In this document: positions 26,003 through 35,763 of the stretch, piece by piece
How the letters are laid out: the number at the start of each line of letters is the position of its first letter
Position numbering within the stretch: the first letter of the stretch is position 1
From: Rhodanobacter glycinis
Lineage (GTDB): Bacteria; Pseudomonadota; Gammaproteobacteria; Xanthomonadales; Rhodanobacteraceae
Length of the DNA: 64,000 nucleotides
NCBI RefSeq assembly: GCF_006438785.1
Contig: NZ_RCZB01000003.1
Span: 588,964-652,963 of the forward strand
Direction of reading: 5' to 3'
Notes under the pieces: generated by a model
What the model was told of the DNA's origin: nothing
What the model saw: the letters and a program-made list of their open reading frames with translations, nothing else
Database searches by the model: none
Made by a program: the position numbers and the translations under genes

Positions 26003-27793
26003 TTACTTCAGGACGGTGTGGCTGGTGATCACCGCGCCACCGTCGTCGATGTGCATTTCGGCGTCGATACTCTCGACACGTTCGGCTTGGGATTTCATGG
26101 CTGCGAATTGCGTTTTCGAGCGAGCGGCATCGGCAGCGGCCTGGGTGCTGCTGTCCTCGCCATCGGCGCCATCGATCGACGGCTCGTCGCTCTTGCTGAT
26201 CGCGGCGGTTGCGGCGGCCAGGCTGTCGACCTTCTGCTCCATCAGCTGCAGCCAGCTCAGGTACATCGCGCCGGTCAGATGCATGCGGGTCATCTGCCCG
26301 GCATCGCCGACCGGATCCTTCAGGGTATCGCCGAGCTTGCCGTCTTCGCCCGCGCCCACGCCAAGCGCGAGCGCCTTGTCGCTCATGGCGAGCCATGCCG
26401 GGTGGCCCAGCATGCTGGTCATGTCCTTGGGCAGCGGTAGCGGCTTGCTGTCGTTGGTGGGTTTCAACTGGGTCAGTGCGGGCACCATCATCTGGCCCAT
26501 CGCAAGCAGGCCGGCGGGGTTGTTGGTACCGAGCACGAGGCGACCGCTGAATGTCGGCAGGCTGGAGTTCTGGCCGGGCACGAGCGAATCGAGTGCAATG
26601 CGCAGGCCGAGCATGTCGCCGAACGGCGGAATCGCCGCCTTCTGCATGGCCGGCCCCAGTTTGGCGAAACTGTCGTTGAGATCGGTCAGACTCGGGCAGG
26701 TGAAGGGCTTGGCGGCCACCGCATCGGCCTGGGCCGACCAGAACGTGCGCAGCTGTGCAACTGGCAGGGCCAGGCTCAGATCGAATGGTGCGGCGCTGCT
26801 GCGTCCCAATCCGGGCAGGCTCACCTTGAGACTGGCGAAGGCTTTGCTGATGTCTTCAGCCAGCGCCACGTCGAAACGCACATCCTGATGTTTTGCATCG
26901 AGCTGGGTGTAACCGAAGCTCAGCGTCGGCACGCGCGCAGCGATGCGCGCGGCGTCGGTCGCGCAACTTGGCGAGGACTGCAGCTGGTTGGCCACCGGCT
27001 CGCCGGTCTTGAGCGATTCGGCCTCGGCGTGTGCTTTCTGGATCGCGCCGATCAGCGGGTCCTTGCCGCTGACGGCCAACGGCAGTGCGCGGGTCAGGTC
27101 CAGGTCGCCGACCAGCCATTTCTGGTAGCCCTTGGCCTTGGCCAGCGCGGCCAGGCGACCGTCGTCCTGCAGGTTCTTCTGCGGCCGGTCCAGACCCAGT
27201 GCCTGGCGCAGCAGCGCTGGTGACGCATCGGCCGGCAGCAGCGCCGCCACGGCCTGCTTGCCGACCATGGCCAGAATCATCTCGGTGCCCGAAGCAGCAA
27301 ATACGTACTTGCGGTAACTCTGCTTGTCGGCGTTGGCGAGATCGAGCTTCTTGCCGTAGGCGGTTTCGAGCCGGCTGATGAAACCCTCGAACGCCTTGGG
27401 GTCGCTCAGCTGGAAGCGCAGGACTGGGGCCAGACCCAGACCATAGAGGGCGGAGTAGCCCTTGAGGTCCAGCCCGGCACCCTGGGCGAACGTCTCGATG
27501 GTCTTGCCATTGAACTCGGTATGCAGCGCACGCAGCAGGCGAGCACCGTCGGGATCCTTCGCGGCCAGGCGGTCAGCCGCGGCGTCGAGCTGGGTCAGCT
27601 GCGACGGCAACTGTGCGTCTGCCTGGGCCAGCAGCGCCGTGCGGGTGCTGTCGTCCATGATGTCCAGATTGGCCACCACGTATGGCGTGTCCGCCGGCAC
27701 GAAAGCCAGCGGCGCGTCCTTGTCCTTGTGTGCGCAGGCCGCCAGCATGACGCCGGCAAAGCCCAGCGCGATGTATCGCGTTGTCGATCGCAT
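26003..27793 (-). CDS. Large lipoprotein of unknown function
   Basis: A 596-residue protein with a lipoprotein signal peptide; the lipobox is LAAC with Cys20. After it the protein is soluble, Ala/Leu/Lys-rich and without any domain I recognise. The region right after the lipobox (LAFVPADTPYVVANLD) resembles the start of periplasmic DUF3352-like proteins, which are also long and repetitive, but the match is weak. It is monocistronic, between the BON gene and pyrB, with its own terminator. Probably outer-membrane anchored, facing the periplasm; function not known. Confidence 0.7.
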   Translation of the reverse strand: MRSTTRYIALGFAGVMLAACAHKDKDAPLAFVPADTPYVVANLDIMDDSTRTALLAQADAQLPSQLTQLDAAADRLAAKDPDGARLLRALHTEFNGKTIETFAQGAGLDLKGYSALYGLGLAPVLRFQLSDPKAFEGFISRLETAYGKKLDLANADKQSYRKYVFAASGTEMILAMVGKQAVAALLPADASPALLRQALGLDRPQKNLQDDGRLAALAKAKGYQKWLVGDLDLTRALPLAVSGKDPLIGAIQKAHAEAESLKTGEPVANQLQSSPSCATDAARIAARVPTLSFGYTQLDAKHQDVRFDVALAEDISKAFASLKVSLPGLGRSSAAPFDLSLALPVAQLRTFWSAQADAVAAKPFTCPSLTDLNDSFAKLGPAMQKAAIPPFGDMLGLRIALDSLVPGQNSSLPTFSGRLVLGTNNPAGLLAMGQMMVPALTQLKPTNDSKPLPLPKDMTSMLGHPAWLAMSDKALALGVGAGEDGKLGDTLKDPVGDAGQMTRMHLTGAMYLSWLQLMEQKVDSLAAATAAISKSDEPSIDGADGEDSSTQAAADAARSKTQFAAMKSQAERVESIDAEMHIDDGGAVITSHTVLK

Positions 27794-27914
27794 GGTGATC
27801 CCCAGAGGTGATGAATGGTGCGCGGTTCATTATGCCCGCTTGCGCATGGCGACGTTGCAACAGAAGGCTGGCGATTCGACGCGGCGCCAACGCCCGCAGC
27901 CGCTGGCAGGCGGC

Positions 27915-28841
27915 TCAGCGGGCCAGCACTTCGTTCAGTACGGCCATGCGCACGAATACGCCGTTGCCCACCTGTTCGAGAATGCGGGATTGCGCGCCGT
28001 CGGCAATGTCCGAGGCGATCTCGATGCCGCGGTTGATCGGCCCCGGATGCATCACCAGACACCCTTTGGCGGCGAGCGCAAGTCGGCGTCGATCGAGCCC
28101 GAAATGGGTGAAATACGCCGCTTCGTCGGGCAGGTCGATGGACGCCATGCGCTCCTTTTGCAGGCGCAGCATGATGACGGCATCGGCGTCCTTGATAGCC
28201 TGGTCGAAATCATCGACGCGGCGGCCTTGCGGAACGTCCTCCGTCGTCGGCATCAGTTCGGCTGGCCCGCACAGGCGAATTTCCTTGACGCCAAGCGTGC
28301 TCAACGCGTTGATGTCCGAACGCGCCACCCGCGAATGCTTGATGTCGCCGCAGATCACCACGCTGAGGTTCTCGAAATCCGGCCGGTGCTGACGGATGGT
28401 CAGCGCATCCAGCAGACCCTGGGTGGGATGCGCGTGGTTGCCGTCGCCGGCGTTGATCACCGACACGCCGCTCATCGCGTGGCGCACCAGTTCATCCGGC
28501 GTACCCGATTGCTTGTGGCGCACGATGATCGCGTCCATGTGCATCGCTTCCAGCGTATGCAGGGTGTCGAACAGTTCCTCGCCCTTGCTGGTGGAGGACA
28601 GGCCGATATCGAAGTTGATCACGTCGGCGCCAAGCCGCCGGGCGGCCAGTTCGAACGACGTGCGGGTGCGCGTGGAGGGTTCGAAGAACAAATTCAGCAC
28701 GGTGCGCCCAACCAGCACGTCGAGCTTGCGGGTTCCGTGGGCGCACGCGTCGCGCAGCGCCTCGGCGCGGTCAAGCAGGCGCTCGATCGTTTCGCGCGGG
28801 AGGTTTTCCAGGGTAGTCAGGTGGCGCAGGCGAGGGCTCAT
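27915..28841 (-). CDS. pyrB: Aspartate carbamoyltransferase catalytic chain
   Basis: A 308-residue enzyme forming N-carbamoylaspartate in pyrimidine synthesis. The carbamoyl-phosphate motif STRTRTSFELAARRLGA is near residue 54, HPTQGLLDALTI near 133, and RLQKERM and HPGPINRG follow. The neighbour ruvX is 36 bases upstream, so pyrB ends the leftward gshB-tonB-yqgE-ruvX-pyrB row. No pyrC-like pseudo-dihydroorotase gene follows, unlike in pseudomonads. Confidence 0.95.
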   Translation of the reverse strand: MSPRLRHLTTLENLPRETIERLLDRAEALRDACAHGTRKLDVLVGRTVLNLFFEPSTRTRTSFELAARRLGADVINFDIGLSSTSKGEELFDTLHTLEAMHMDAIIVRHKQSGTPDELVRHAMSGVSVINAGDGNHAHPTQGLLDALTIRQHRPDFENLSVVICGDIKHSRVARSDINALSTLGVKEIRLCGPAELMPTTEDVPQGRRVDDFDQAIKDADAVIMLRLQKERMASIDLPDEAAYFTHFGLDRRRLALAAKGCLVMHPGPINRGIEIASDIADGAQSRILEQVGNGVFVRMAVLNEVLAR

Positions 28842-28877
28842 GGCGGCAGGTCTGAGGGTAGAGGGAAGTGACGTGTT

Positions 28878-29324
28878 TCAGTGCCCGATGTCGGCTGACG
28901 GCAAAGCGTCTCCGCTCAACCAGCGCTCGAGAATGACCGCAGCGGCTTCGGCGTCGATGCTGGCCGCGTCACGGCGACGCTTGAGTCCGGCGGCGCGCGC
29001 GGCGGCAAATCGCTGCGCGGCTTCGCGCGAGCTGTGGCGCTCATCGACGAAGATCACCGGCAGGCTGTAGCGCTGTTGCAACTGGGCGGCAAAACGGCGT
29101 GCGCGGCGACTGGCGGGCTGCTCGGCGCCTTCGAGGGTCAGTGGCAGGCCGACCACCAGGGTGTCGGGTAGCCACTCCTGGCGCAAGGCGTCGAGCCGGC
29201 TCCAGTCCGGGCCATCATCATGGACCGTGACGGTGGCCAAGGCCCGCGCACTGGCGGTGAAGGTATTGCCGATCGCCACGCCGGTAAACCGGCTGCCGAC
29301 GTCGAAGCCGAACGCACAGCTCAT
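28878..29324 (-). CDS. ruvX: Holliday junction resolvase-like YqgF/RuvX
   Basis: A 148-residue RNase H-fold protein. The acidic residues of the site are seen in FGFDVGSRFTGVAIGN, VVGLPLTLEG, FVDERHSS and DAEAAAVILERWL. RuvX/YqgF also takes part in pre-16S rRNA processing. Its start overlaps the yqgE stop by 4 bases, the usual pairing. Confidence 0.93.
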   Translation of the reverse strand: MSCAFGFDVGSRFTGVAIGNTFTASARALATVTVHDDGPDWSRLDALRQEWLPDTLVVGLPLTLEGAEQPASRRARRFAAQLQQRYSLPVIFVDERHSSREAAQRFAAARAAGLKRRRDAASIDAEAAAVILERWLSGDALPSADIGH

Positions 29325-29890
29325 GCGTGGCCCGCGTAGCCGGACAACTGGCGCGGGTCGACCCCGACCAGTCCGGCGGCAGCACTCCAGCGCTCTTCCA
29401 GCGGCGTGTCGAACACCACCCGGCCGCAGGCCTCGGTGGTGAGCCACGCGTTCGCCATCAGTTCCTGCTCCAGCTGGCCGGCATCCCATCCAGCGTAGCC
29501 GAGTACCATGACGGCCTGGCGCGGGCCTTCGCCGGCGGCCATCGCGACCAGGATGTCGCGCGAGGTAGTGACCGACCAGTCGGGATTGATGCGGTAGCTG
29601 GATTCCCAGTCGCCAGGTTCGTGATGCAGCACGAAACCGCGTTCCTGTTGCACCGGACCGCCAATCAATACCGGTGAGTCGGCCAACTCGCTATCCATGC
29701 ATTCGAGTTTCATCTGGGCCAGCACGTCACCAAGCCGGTACTCGGACAGCTGATTCACCAGCAGGCCGACCGCACCATCCTCATCGTGCTGGCACAGCAG
29801 TGCCACGCCACGCGAGAACGGTGGATCGGCCAGGTTCGGCATGGCGATCAGGAAATGCCCGGTGAGGGTGTTCGGTGCGGTGGTGACCAT
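29321..29890 (-). CDS. YqgE/AlgH family protein (DUF179)
   Basis: A 189-residue soluble protein of the UPF0301 family: it starts TLTGHFLIAMPNLADPPFSR, then GLLVNQ, PVLIGGPVQQERGFVLH (17 residues) and a C-terminal ELMANAWL region, all family marks. In pseudomonads it is named AlgH and linked to alginate control. The ATG at 29890 matches the family. It overlaps ruvX and lies 58 bases downstream of tonB. Confidence 0.92.
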   Translation of the reverse strand: MVTTAPNTLTGHFLIAMPNLADPPFSRGVALLCQHDEDGAVGLLVNQLSEYRLGDVLAQMKLECMDSELADSPVLIGGPVQQERGFVLHHEPGDWESSYRINPDWSVTTSRDILVAMAAGEGPRQAVMVLGYAGWDAGQLEQELMANAWLTTEACGRVVFDTPLEERWSAAAGLVGVDPRQLSGYAGHA

Positions 29891-29948
29891 GGCGTCATTG
29901 TAAGCCCGACTGGCGCCGGGACGCGCGCGAATCCCGAGTGAAAGGAGC

Positions 29949-30815
29949 CTATTTGTTGCGCAAGACGTCGCCAGGCAGGAATTGCCAGGTACGGGTGATG
30001 TAGAGCTCGTCCACGTTGGCGTCTTTGGGCAGCGGCGGGAATGGCGCGGCCAGCCGCACGATGCGCTCGGCGGCGGCGTCCAGCAACGGGTGGCCGGAAC
30101 TCTTGATGATCGTGATGTTCTTGATGCCGCCGTCGCGATTGAGCCCGACGGTGAGCAGCAGATCGCCATACAGCCGGCGCCGGCGCGCCTCGTCCGGGTA
30201 ATTGAGGTTGCCGATCCGCTGCACCCGGTCCGACCAGCCGCGCATGTAGCTGGCGTAGACGTACTCCTTGGTGTTGGCCGAGATGAATTTCTTCTTCGGC
30301 CGCTTGGCCAGGGCTTCGGTTTGCTGGCGCAGTTCGGCGGCCAGCTGGGCGATCGCCTGCTGGCGCTTCAGCTCGGCTGCGGTCGGGGTGTGATCCTGCG
30401 GATCGATTTCGGTCTGTGCAGTGTCACTGGACACGGTGAAATCGGTGGCGCCGCTGGTGGTGACCATCCGCGTCGGCGTGGCCTCGCGCGGTTGCGGGGT
30501 CGCGGCATCGACCGGTTGAGCGGCGATGCCCGGATCGGGCTTGGGCAGCGCGCCGGAGAACATCTGTGACGGCCGTGCAGCACGATCGCTCTGACCGCCG
30601 CCGCGGTTGTTGGCCTGGGCCAGGAAATCCGCCTTGTCGGGCGCTTCCTGGTTTGCCACGTTGACCAGTGTTACATCCAGCGTGGGCAGGCTGGGGGTGG
30701 GTTTCACAAACTGGAAGGTGATGCCCAGCAGCAGCACGCCGTGCAGCAGCAACGAGAACAGCAGGGTGGCACCGATGGGGTTCGGTGCAGAGGAAACAGT
30801 GGCAGTGGTGCTCAC
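29949..30815 (-). CDS. tonB: TonB-type energy transducer
   Basis: A 288-residue protein with one N-terminal membrane helix (about residues 13-35), a long Pro/Ala/Gln-rich periplasmic stretch and a C-terminal TonB domain (LNYPDEARRRRLYGDLLLTV, then GGIKNITIIKSSGHPLLDAAA). It would couple the ExbB/ExbD proton motor to outer-membrane receptors. No exbB or exbD is in the window. The gene overlaps the gshB end by 4 bases; this gshB-tonB order is found in pseudomonads and xanthomonads. Confidence 0.9.
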   Translation of the reverse strand: MSTTATVSSAPNPIGATLLFSLLLHGVLLLGITFQFVKPTPSLPTLDVTLVNVANQEAPDKADFLAQANNRGGGQSDRAARPSQMFSGALPKPDPGIAAQPVDAATPQPREATPTRMVTTSGATDFTVSSDTAQTEIDPQDHTPTAAELKRQQAIAQLAAELRQQTEALAKRPKKKFISANTKEYVYASYMRGWSDRVQRIGNLNYPDEARRRRLYGDLLLTVGLNRDGGIKNITIIKSSGHPLLDAAAERIVRLAAPFPPLPKDANVDELYITRTWQFLPGDVLRNK

Positions 30816-31792
30816 GCGGCGCGGGTTCCGATGACGTGCTGCTCGATGACGTCGAACAGCTGGCCGGCAATGTTAAGCCCGAACTGCGCATCGAGCTCAC
30901 GCACGCAGGTCGGGGATGTGACGTTGATCTCGGTCAGGTAGTCGCCGATCACGTCCAGCCCCACAAACAGCAGCCCACGGCGGCGCAGTTCCGGTGCCAC
31001 CTGGGCCACGATCCAGCGGTCGCGCTCGGACAGCGGTATGCCGACGCCGCGGCCGCCGGCCGCGAGATTGCCGCGGAAATCGTCGCCCTGCGGGATGCGC
31101 GCGAGCGCATACGGCACGGGATTGCCGTCGATGACCAGGATGCGCTTGTCGCCGGCGCTGATCTCCGGGATGTATTTCTGCGCGACCACCAATTGCCGCC
31201 CCTTGCCGTAGGCATTGCCGCCGAGCAGGGTCTCCAGCATCGAATTGAGGTTGCTGTCGCCAGCCTTGACCCGGAAGATGCCGCGTCCGCCCATGCCGTC
31301 CAGTGGTTTCAGCACCACCTCGCCGTGTTCGGCAGTGAATCGACGCAGCTCGCCCACATCACGTGCGACCAGGGCCGGCGCGATGCACTGCGGAAAGGCC
31401 AGCGTGAACAACTTTTCGTTGCAGTCGCGCAGTGATCGCGGGTCGTTGACCACCATGACGCCACCACGCTGGGCCGCTTCCAGCACCATGGTGTCGTAGA
31501 TGAACTGCGCATCGACGGGCGGATCCTTGCGCATCAGCACGACGTCGAGTTCGCGCAGGTCGCGCCACTGCGGCTGCCCCAGCGTGAACCAGTGCTGCGG
31601 ATCCTCGCGCACGTCGAGCGGGGCGATCCGTGCCCACGGTGCACCGTCGCGCAACGCCAGGTCGCCCTGCTCGAGGTAATGCAGCGAGTGGCCGCGGCGC
31701 TGGGCCTCCAGCAGCATCGCAAAGCTGGTGTCCTTGGCAATCTTGATCGTGTTGATGGGGTCCATCAGCACGCCGACCGAAAGGGTCATCAT
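30812..31792 (-). CDS. gshB: Glutathione synthetase
   Basis: A 326-residue ATP-grasp enzyme that joins gamma-glutamylcysteine and glycine. The N-terminal LSVGVLMDPINTIKIAKDTS and FAMLLEAQRRGH and the later VVLKPLDGMGGRGIFRV and PEISAGDKRIL match E. coli GshB. Two ATG codons in a row are available; the first (31792) has GGAGAACC directly before it. It is the first gene of the leftward row to pyrB and divergent from pilG. Confidence 0.95.
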   Translation of the reverse strand: MMTLSVGVLMDPINTIKIAKDTSFAMLLEAQRRGHSLHYLEQGDLALRDGAPWARIAPLDVREDPQHWFTLGQPQWRDLRELDVVLMRKDPPVDAQFIYDTMVLEAAQRGGVMVVNDPRSLRDCNEKLFTLAFPQCIAPALVARDVGELRRFTAEHGEVVLKPLDGMGGRGIFRVKAGDSNLNSMLETLLGGNAYGKGRQLVVAQKYIPEISAGDKRILVIDGNPVPYALARIPQGDDFRGNLAAGGRGVGIPLSERDRWIVAQVAPELRRRGLLFVGLDVIGDYLTEINVTSPTCVRELDAQFGLNIAGQLFDVIEQHVIGTRAA

Positions 31793-32153
31793 GGTTCTCC
31801 ATTGGTGGCCTGATCCGTACATCATGCGGGCAGGCGTGAATCGTCAGATGGCTATACTAAAGTGGATGGTCGCTGGACCCTATCGCCATCGACAACCTGA
31901 TGCGAGCTGCTGCTGTCGCCAGTGGCCAGATGGTGCCAATATGGGTCATCTTGTGCGGGTGGCAGGTAGCAACGGTGATTATCGCTTGACAGTCTCGGCG
32001 GGCAGGCAGTAAACAACAAAGCCTGGGATGACCGCCGTAGAGCGGGTGTCGGATGGTTCGTTTTCGGTATTTTTTTATATGCGCACTACACGGCATGGCT
32101 GTTGCATGTCTTGGTGCCTATCCTGAGCTCGGGGCGGGCCGCAGGGGGAGTAA
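31793..32153. other. Intergenic region between divergent gshB and pilG
   Basis: 361 bases without a gene. Rightward signals that could serve pilG: TATACT at 31853-31858 (no good -35) and TTGACA at 31986-31991, with only a poor -10 behind it. A T-run (32072-32078) sits in an AT-rich patch near 32060-32085. AGGGGGAG lies just before the pilG GTG. I see no small gene. Confidence 0.4.
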
Positions 32154-32564
32154 GTGAATTTGAACGTGAGCGCTAACGACTTGGCTGGTCTCAAGGTCAT
32201 GGTGATTGATGACTCGAAGACCATCCGCCGCACCGCGGAAACCCTGCTGAAGAAAGAGGGTTGCGAGGTGCTGACCGCCGTCGATGGGTTCGAGGCACTG
32301 GCCAAGATCTCCGACCAGAAGCCTGCCATCATCTTTGTCGACATCATGATGCCGCGGCTGGATGGTTATCAGACCTGCGCGCTGATCAAGAACAATCCCC
32401 AGTTCCGCGCCACGCCGGTGATCATGTTGAGCTCGAAGGATGGCCTGTTCGACAAGGCGCGTGGACGTATCGTGGGTGCCGAGCAGTATCTGACCAAGCC
32501 GTTCACCCGCGACGAGTTGCTTGGTGCCATTCATCGCCATGTCAGCACGGTATCGAACCACTGA
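32154..32564 (+). CDS. pilG: Twitching motility response regulator PilG
   Basis: A 136-residue stand-alone receiver (CheY-like) with the acidic pocket VMVIDDSKTIRR, phospho-acceptor Asp63 in FVDIMMPRLDGY, and Lys in LTKPFTRDE. In the Pil-Chp pathway PilG is phosphorylated by ChpA and promotes pilus extension and cAMP output. The GTG at 32154 has a strong AGGGGGAG close by; downstream TTG/GTG starts are possible. First gene of the pil-chp operon. Confidence 0.93.
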   Translation: MNLNVSANDLAGLKVMVIDDSKTIRRTAETLLKKEGCEVLTAVDGFEALAKISDQKPAIIFVDIMMPRLDGYQTCALIKNNPQFRATPVIMLSSKDGLFDKARGRIVGAEQYLTKPFTRDELLGAIHRHVSTVSNH

Positions 32565-32586
32565 CTGCAGATTCTGAGGGGGACCT

Positions 32587-32958
32587 GTGGCCACTATTCT
32601 CATTATCGACGACTCGCCGACCGACGTGCGCGTGTTTACCACGCTGCTCGAAAGGGCAGGGCATCAGGTTGTCGCCGTCAGCACCGCTGAAGAAGGCATC
32701 GAACGCGTTCGCGCCGAGCTGCCCGACCTTGTCATCATGGATGTGATCATGCCTGGCATGAATGGCTTCCAGGCGACCCGCACCCTGACCCGTGATCCGG
32801 TCACGGCGGTGGTGCCGATTGTGATGATCACCACCAAGTCGATGGAAACCGACCGCGTATGGGGCCTGCGCCAGGGTGCCCGCGCGTTCATCACCAAGCC
32901 GGTGAACGAGAAGGAACTGCTGGCCTGCATCAACGATTTGTTGCCGAGCAAGACATGA
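32587..32958 (+). CDS. pilH: Twitching motility response regulator PilH
   Basis: A 123-residue stand-alone receiver with ILIIDDSPTDVRV, phospho-acceptor Asp52 in VIMDVIMPGMNGFQATR and the conserved Lys in ITKPVNEKEL. PilH is the second ChpA target, associated with pilus retraction or with draining phosphate from PilG. GTG start behind GAGGGGGACCT. The stop overlaps the pilI ATG. Confidence 0.93.
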   Translation: MATILIIDDSPTDVRVFTTLLERAGHQVVAVSTAEEGIERVRAELPDLVIMDVIMPGMNGFQATRTLTRDPVTAVVPIVMITTKSMETDRVWGLRQGARAFITKPVNEKELLACINDLLPSKT

Positions 32959-33494
32959 ACCAGTCCGTCAACCGTACCCCTTTCGAAATTCTGGCTCGCT
33001 ACGAGCGGTTGTCGCTGGCGCACGCGTCCGACACGCAGGACAAGCTGGAGGCTCCGGGGCTGTGGCGTGGCATCGGTTTTCGGGTTGGTTCGCGCTTGCT
33101 GGTCAGTGGCATCGACGAAATCAACGAATTGCTGGCGGTGCCCGTGCTTACTCCTGTGCCGGGTACCCAGCCCTGGCTGCTTGGCGTAGCCAACGTGCGC
33201 GGCAACCTGGTACCAGTGATCGACTTTGCCCGCTTCCTGTTTGGCGAGCGCACGCAACACTCCGATCGCACCCGCCTGCTGGTAGTGCGCCAGGGCGGCG
33301 GCAGCGTGGCGCTGCTGGTGGACGAGGTGTTCGGTCAGCGGACCGTAGATGAGGAACAGCGCCGCGAGGCCGGACACGAAGATGATCCGCGCCTCACCCG
33401 GTTCGTCGAGAGCAGGGTGGGCGAACAGCAATTGGCGATTTTCAGCATGAACCGGCTGGTACGCGCACCAGATTTTCGGCACGCCGCGGCCTGA
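32955..33494 (+). CDS. pilI: CheW-like adaptor PilI
   Basis: A 179-residue CheW-domain protein that couples the receptor PilJ to the kinase ChpA. The domain runs about residues 38-170, with GSRLLVSGIDEINELLAVP and WLLGVANVRGNLVPVIDF typical of PilI. It overlaps pilH by 4 bases. Confidence 0.92.
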   Translation: MNQSVNRTPFEILARYERLSLAHASDTQDKLEAPGLWRGIGFRVGSRLLVSGIDEINELLAVPVLTPVPGTQPWLLGVANVRGNLVPVIDFARFLFGERTQHSDRTRLLVVRQGGGSVALLVDEVFGQRTVDEEQRREAGHEDDPRLTRFVESRVGEQQLAIFSMNRLVRAPDFRHAAA

Positions 33495-33630
33495 TGCCAG
33501 GTCGGACTGCAGCAATGTGAAGGGCCGGCGCCGGTTGGGGCCGGAAACTTGGGACCGCAATTCCCTGGCCAGTACTCGCGTCCGATGGATGCTGAGCCGG
33601 CAACGTATTAGTTAGACGGATGAGGTGAAC

Positions 33631-35661
33631 ATGAGTACTACAGGGGGCGTCAGCAGGGAACGCGGTTACACCGCACTCATTGTCCTGCTGCTGGTTGCGA
33701 TCGGCTTTGCGGCACTGGACTTCTTCCTGCTCAACCAGAAGAACGGTGAGGATCGCCAGGCGATCGCGCTGACCACGCAGATTCAGGTGCTGTCGCAGCA
33801 GACGGCGAAATTCGCGCTGGAATCGGCAGACGGCAACACCGACTCCTTCAAGGAGCTCGAAAGCACCCGGAACAGCATCGACTCGGCGGTGCAGCGGTTG
33901 AACAAGGGTGACCCGAAGAGCGGCATGCAGCCCTATGCAGACAACAATGCCACGCCTGCCGGCCGCGCGGTAAGCGCGCTTGACGCCTCTTGGAAACAGC
34001 TCGACACCGATATCGGCAAGATCCTCTCCAACAAGGCCGTCGTGCTCGATTCCGGGCAGCGTGCCAACACGCTGTCGCAGCAGATGCCCTTGCTCAACTC
34101 GAGCATGGAACAGGTGGTCAACATCCTGCAGCAGCGCAATGGCAGTTCCGAACAGATGCTGGGTACCTCCCGCCAGATGCTGTCTGCTGACCGCATCATC
34201 CGCCGCGTGCAGGAGGTGTTGCAGGGTGGCGATTCCGCCCAGTCGGCAGCCGATGGCCTTTCCCGCGATGCGCAGTTGTATGGCAGCGTTCTGAAGGGAC
34301 TGATCGCGGGCAATCCCGATAGCGGCGTGAAGCCGATCGGCGACGCCAATGCACGCAAGATTCTTACGGACATGGACGCCAGCTGGACCACCCTGGCCGA
34401 CCCGGTGGCCAAACTGGTAGCCGCCGCCGGCAACCTGGCCGACGTGAAGCACGCCGGCAACCAGGCTTCGCTGGATTCGCAGACCGTGCTGCTGCGTGCA
34501 AACGACCTGTCCGAGCAGATCGGCAAGTTGCCGCTGCGTCGGCTGTTCCCGAACGTCTGGTGGGGCCTGCTCGGCGCGATCGCTGCCGTGGCCTTCGCAC
34601 TTTTGCTGGTCATCACGCTGGTGCGCGATCAGCGCCGCCGGTTCGCCAGCAGTACCGAGCTCAACCAGCGCAACCAGGAGGCGATCATGCGCCTGCTGGA
34701 CGAGATGGGCTCGCTCGCCGAAGGTGACCTGACCGTAAAGACGACGGTATCGGAGGACATCACCGGCGCGATCGCCGACTCGGTGAACTACGCCATCGAC
34801 GAGCTGCGTTCACTGGTAACCACCATCAACGAGACCTCCGAACAGGTGTCGTCGTCGGCCCAGGAGACCCAGACTACCGCCCGCCATCTGGCCGATGCGG
34901 CCGAGCAGCAGGCGCAGCAGATCAGTTCGGCGACCTCGGCGATCAACCAGATCGTGAGCTCGATGGATATCGTGTCGAAGGACTCCGCCGAATCGGCCGA
35001 CGTGGCCGAGCGCTCGGTGAAGATCGCCTCGCACGGCGCCGAAGTGGTGCGCGAGACGATCTCGGGCATGGATTCGATCCGCGACCAGATCCAGGAGACC
35101 TCCAAGCGCATCAAGCGGCTGGGCGAATCCTCGCAGGAGATCGGCTCGATCGTGGAACTGATCAACGACATTGCCGAACAGACCAACATCCTCGCGTTGA
35201 ACGCGGCGATCCAGGCGGCTTCGGCCGGTGAGGCGGGTCGCGGTTTCGCGGTGGTGGCGGACGAAGTGCAGCGACTGGCGGAACGTTCGACCAGCGCGAC
35301 CAAGCGCATCGAGACGCTGGTGCAGACGATTCAGTCCGATACCAATGAAGCGGTGAACTCGATGGAGCAGACCACCGCCGAGGTGGTCGCCGGTGCGCGT
35401 CTGGCGGAAGACGCCGGCAGCGCGCTGGGTGACATCGAGCGCGTTTCGCACGATCTTTCCGCACTGATTCAGAACATCTCCACGGCGGCGCGCGAGCAGT
35501 CCGCAGCGGCGACGGATGTCTCGCATTCGATGAACGCGATTCAGGAAATTACCTCGCAGACCTCGCAGGGCGCGAGCCAGACAGCCGACTCGATCGGTAC
35601 GTTGGCGCAACTGGCGAGCGACCTGCGGCGCTCGGTGGCGCATTTCAAGTTACCGGGTTGA
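33631..35661 (+). CDS. pilJ: Methyl-accepting chemoreceptor PilJ
   Basis: A 676-residue receptor of the Pil-Chp system. One membrane helix at about 14-33, a periplasmic PilJ sensor region with two helical bundle repeats, a second helix near 308-330, a HAMP region, and a long cytoplasmic coiled coil whose hairpin tip reads [19 protein letters not shown] (about 511-529). It senses pilus-linked signals, in Pseudomonas via the pilin PilA. The ATG at 33631 follows GAGGTGA; a GTG two codons up is possible. pilI ends 136 bases upstream. Confidence 0.94.
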   Translation: MSTTGGVSRERGYTALIVLLLVAIGFAALDFFLLNQKNGEDRQAIALTTQIQVLSQQTAKFALESADGNTDSFKELESTRNSIDSAVQRLNKGDPKSGMQPYADNNATPAGRAVSALDASWKQLDTDIGKILSNKAVVLDSGQRANTLSQQMPLLNSSMEQVVNILQQRNGSSEQMLGTSRQMLSADRIIRRVQEVLQGGDSAQSAADGLSRDAQLYGSVLKGLIAGNPDSGVKPIGDANARKILTDMDASWTTLADPVAKLVAAAGNLADVKHAGNQASLDSQTVLLRANDLSEQIGKLPLRRLFPNVWWGLLGAIAAVAFALLLVITLVRDQRRRFASSTELNQRNQEAIMRLLDEMGSLAEGDLTVKTTVSEDITGAIADSVNYAIDELRSLVTTINETSEQVSSSAQETQTTARHLADAAEQQAQQISSATSAINQIVSSMDIVSKDSAESADVAERSVKIASHGAEVVRETISGMDSIRDQIQETSKRIKRLGESSQEIGSIVELINDIAEQTNILALNAAIQAASAGEAGRGFAVVADEVQRLAERSTSATKRIETLVQTIQSDTNEAVNSMEQTTAEVVAGARLAEDAGSALGDIERVSHDLSALIQNISTAAREQSAAATDVSHSMNAIQEITSQTSQGASQTADSIGTLAQLASDLRRSVAHFKLPG

Positions 35662-35763
35662 TATCGGCCGGGCTGATGTCAGCCCGATTGAGACAAGCAC
35701 AAGACAGGGGGCAGTCTCGCTGGTTGCGTGATGCTTGCATGATGCAACCGCTGAGAGAGGCGC

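Noticed and set aside
32072..32085. T-run as terminator upstream of pilG
   Set aside because: No stem directly precedes the run; the nearest pairing (ACCGC/GCGG near 32031-32045) is too far away.
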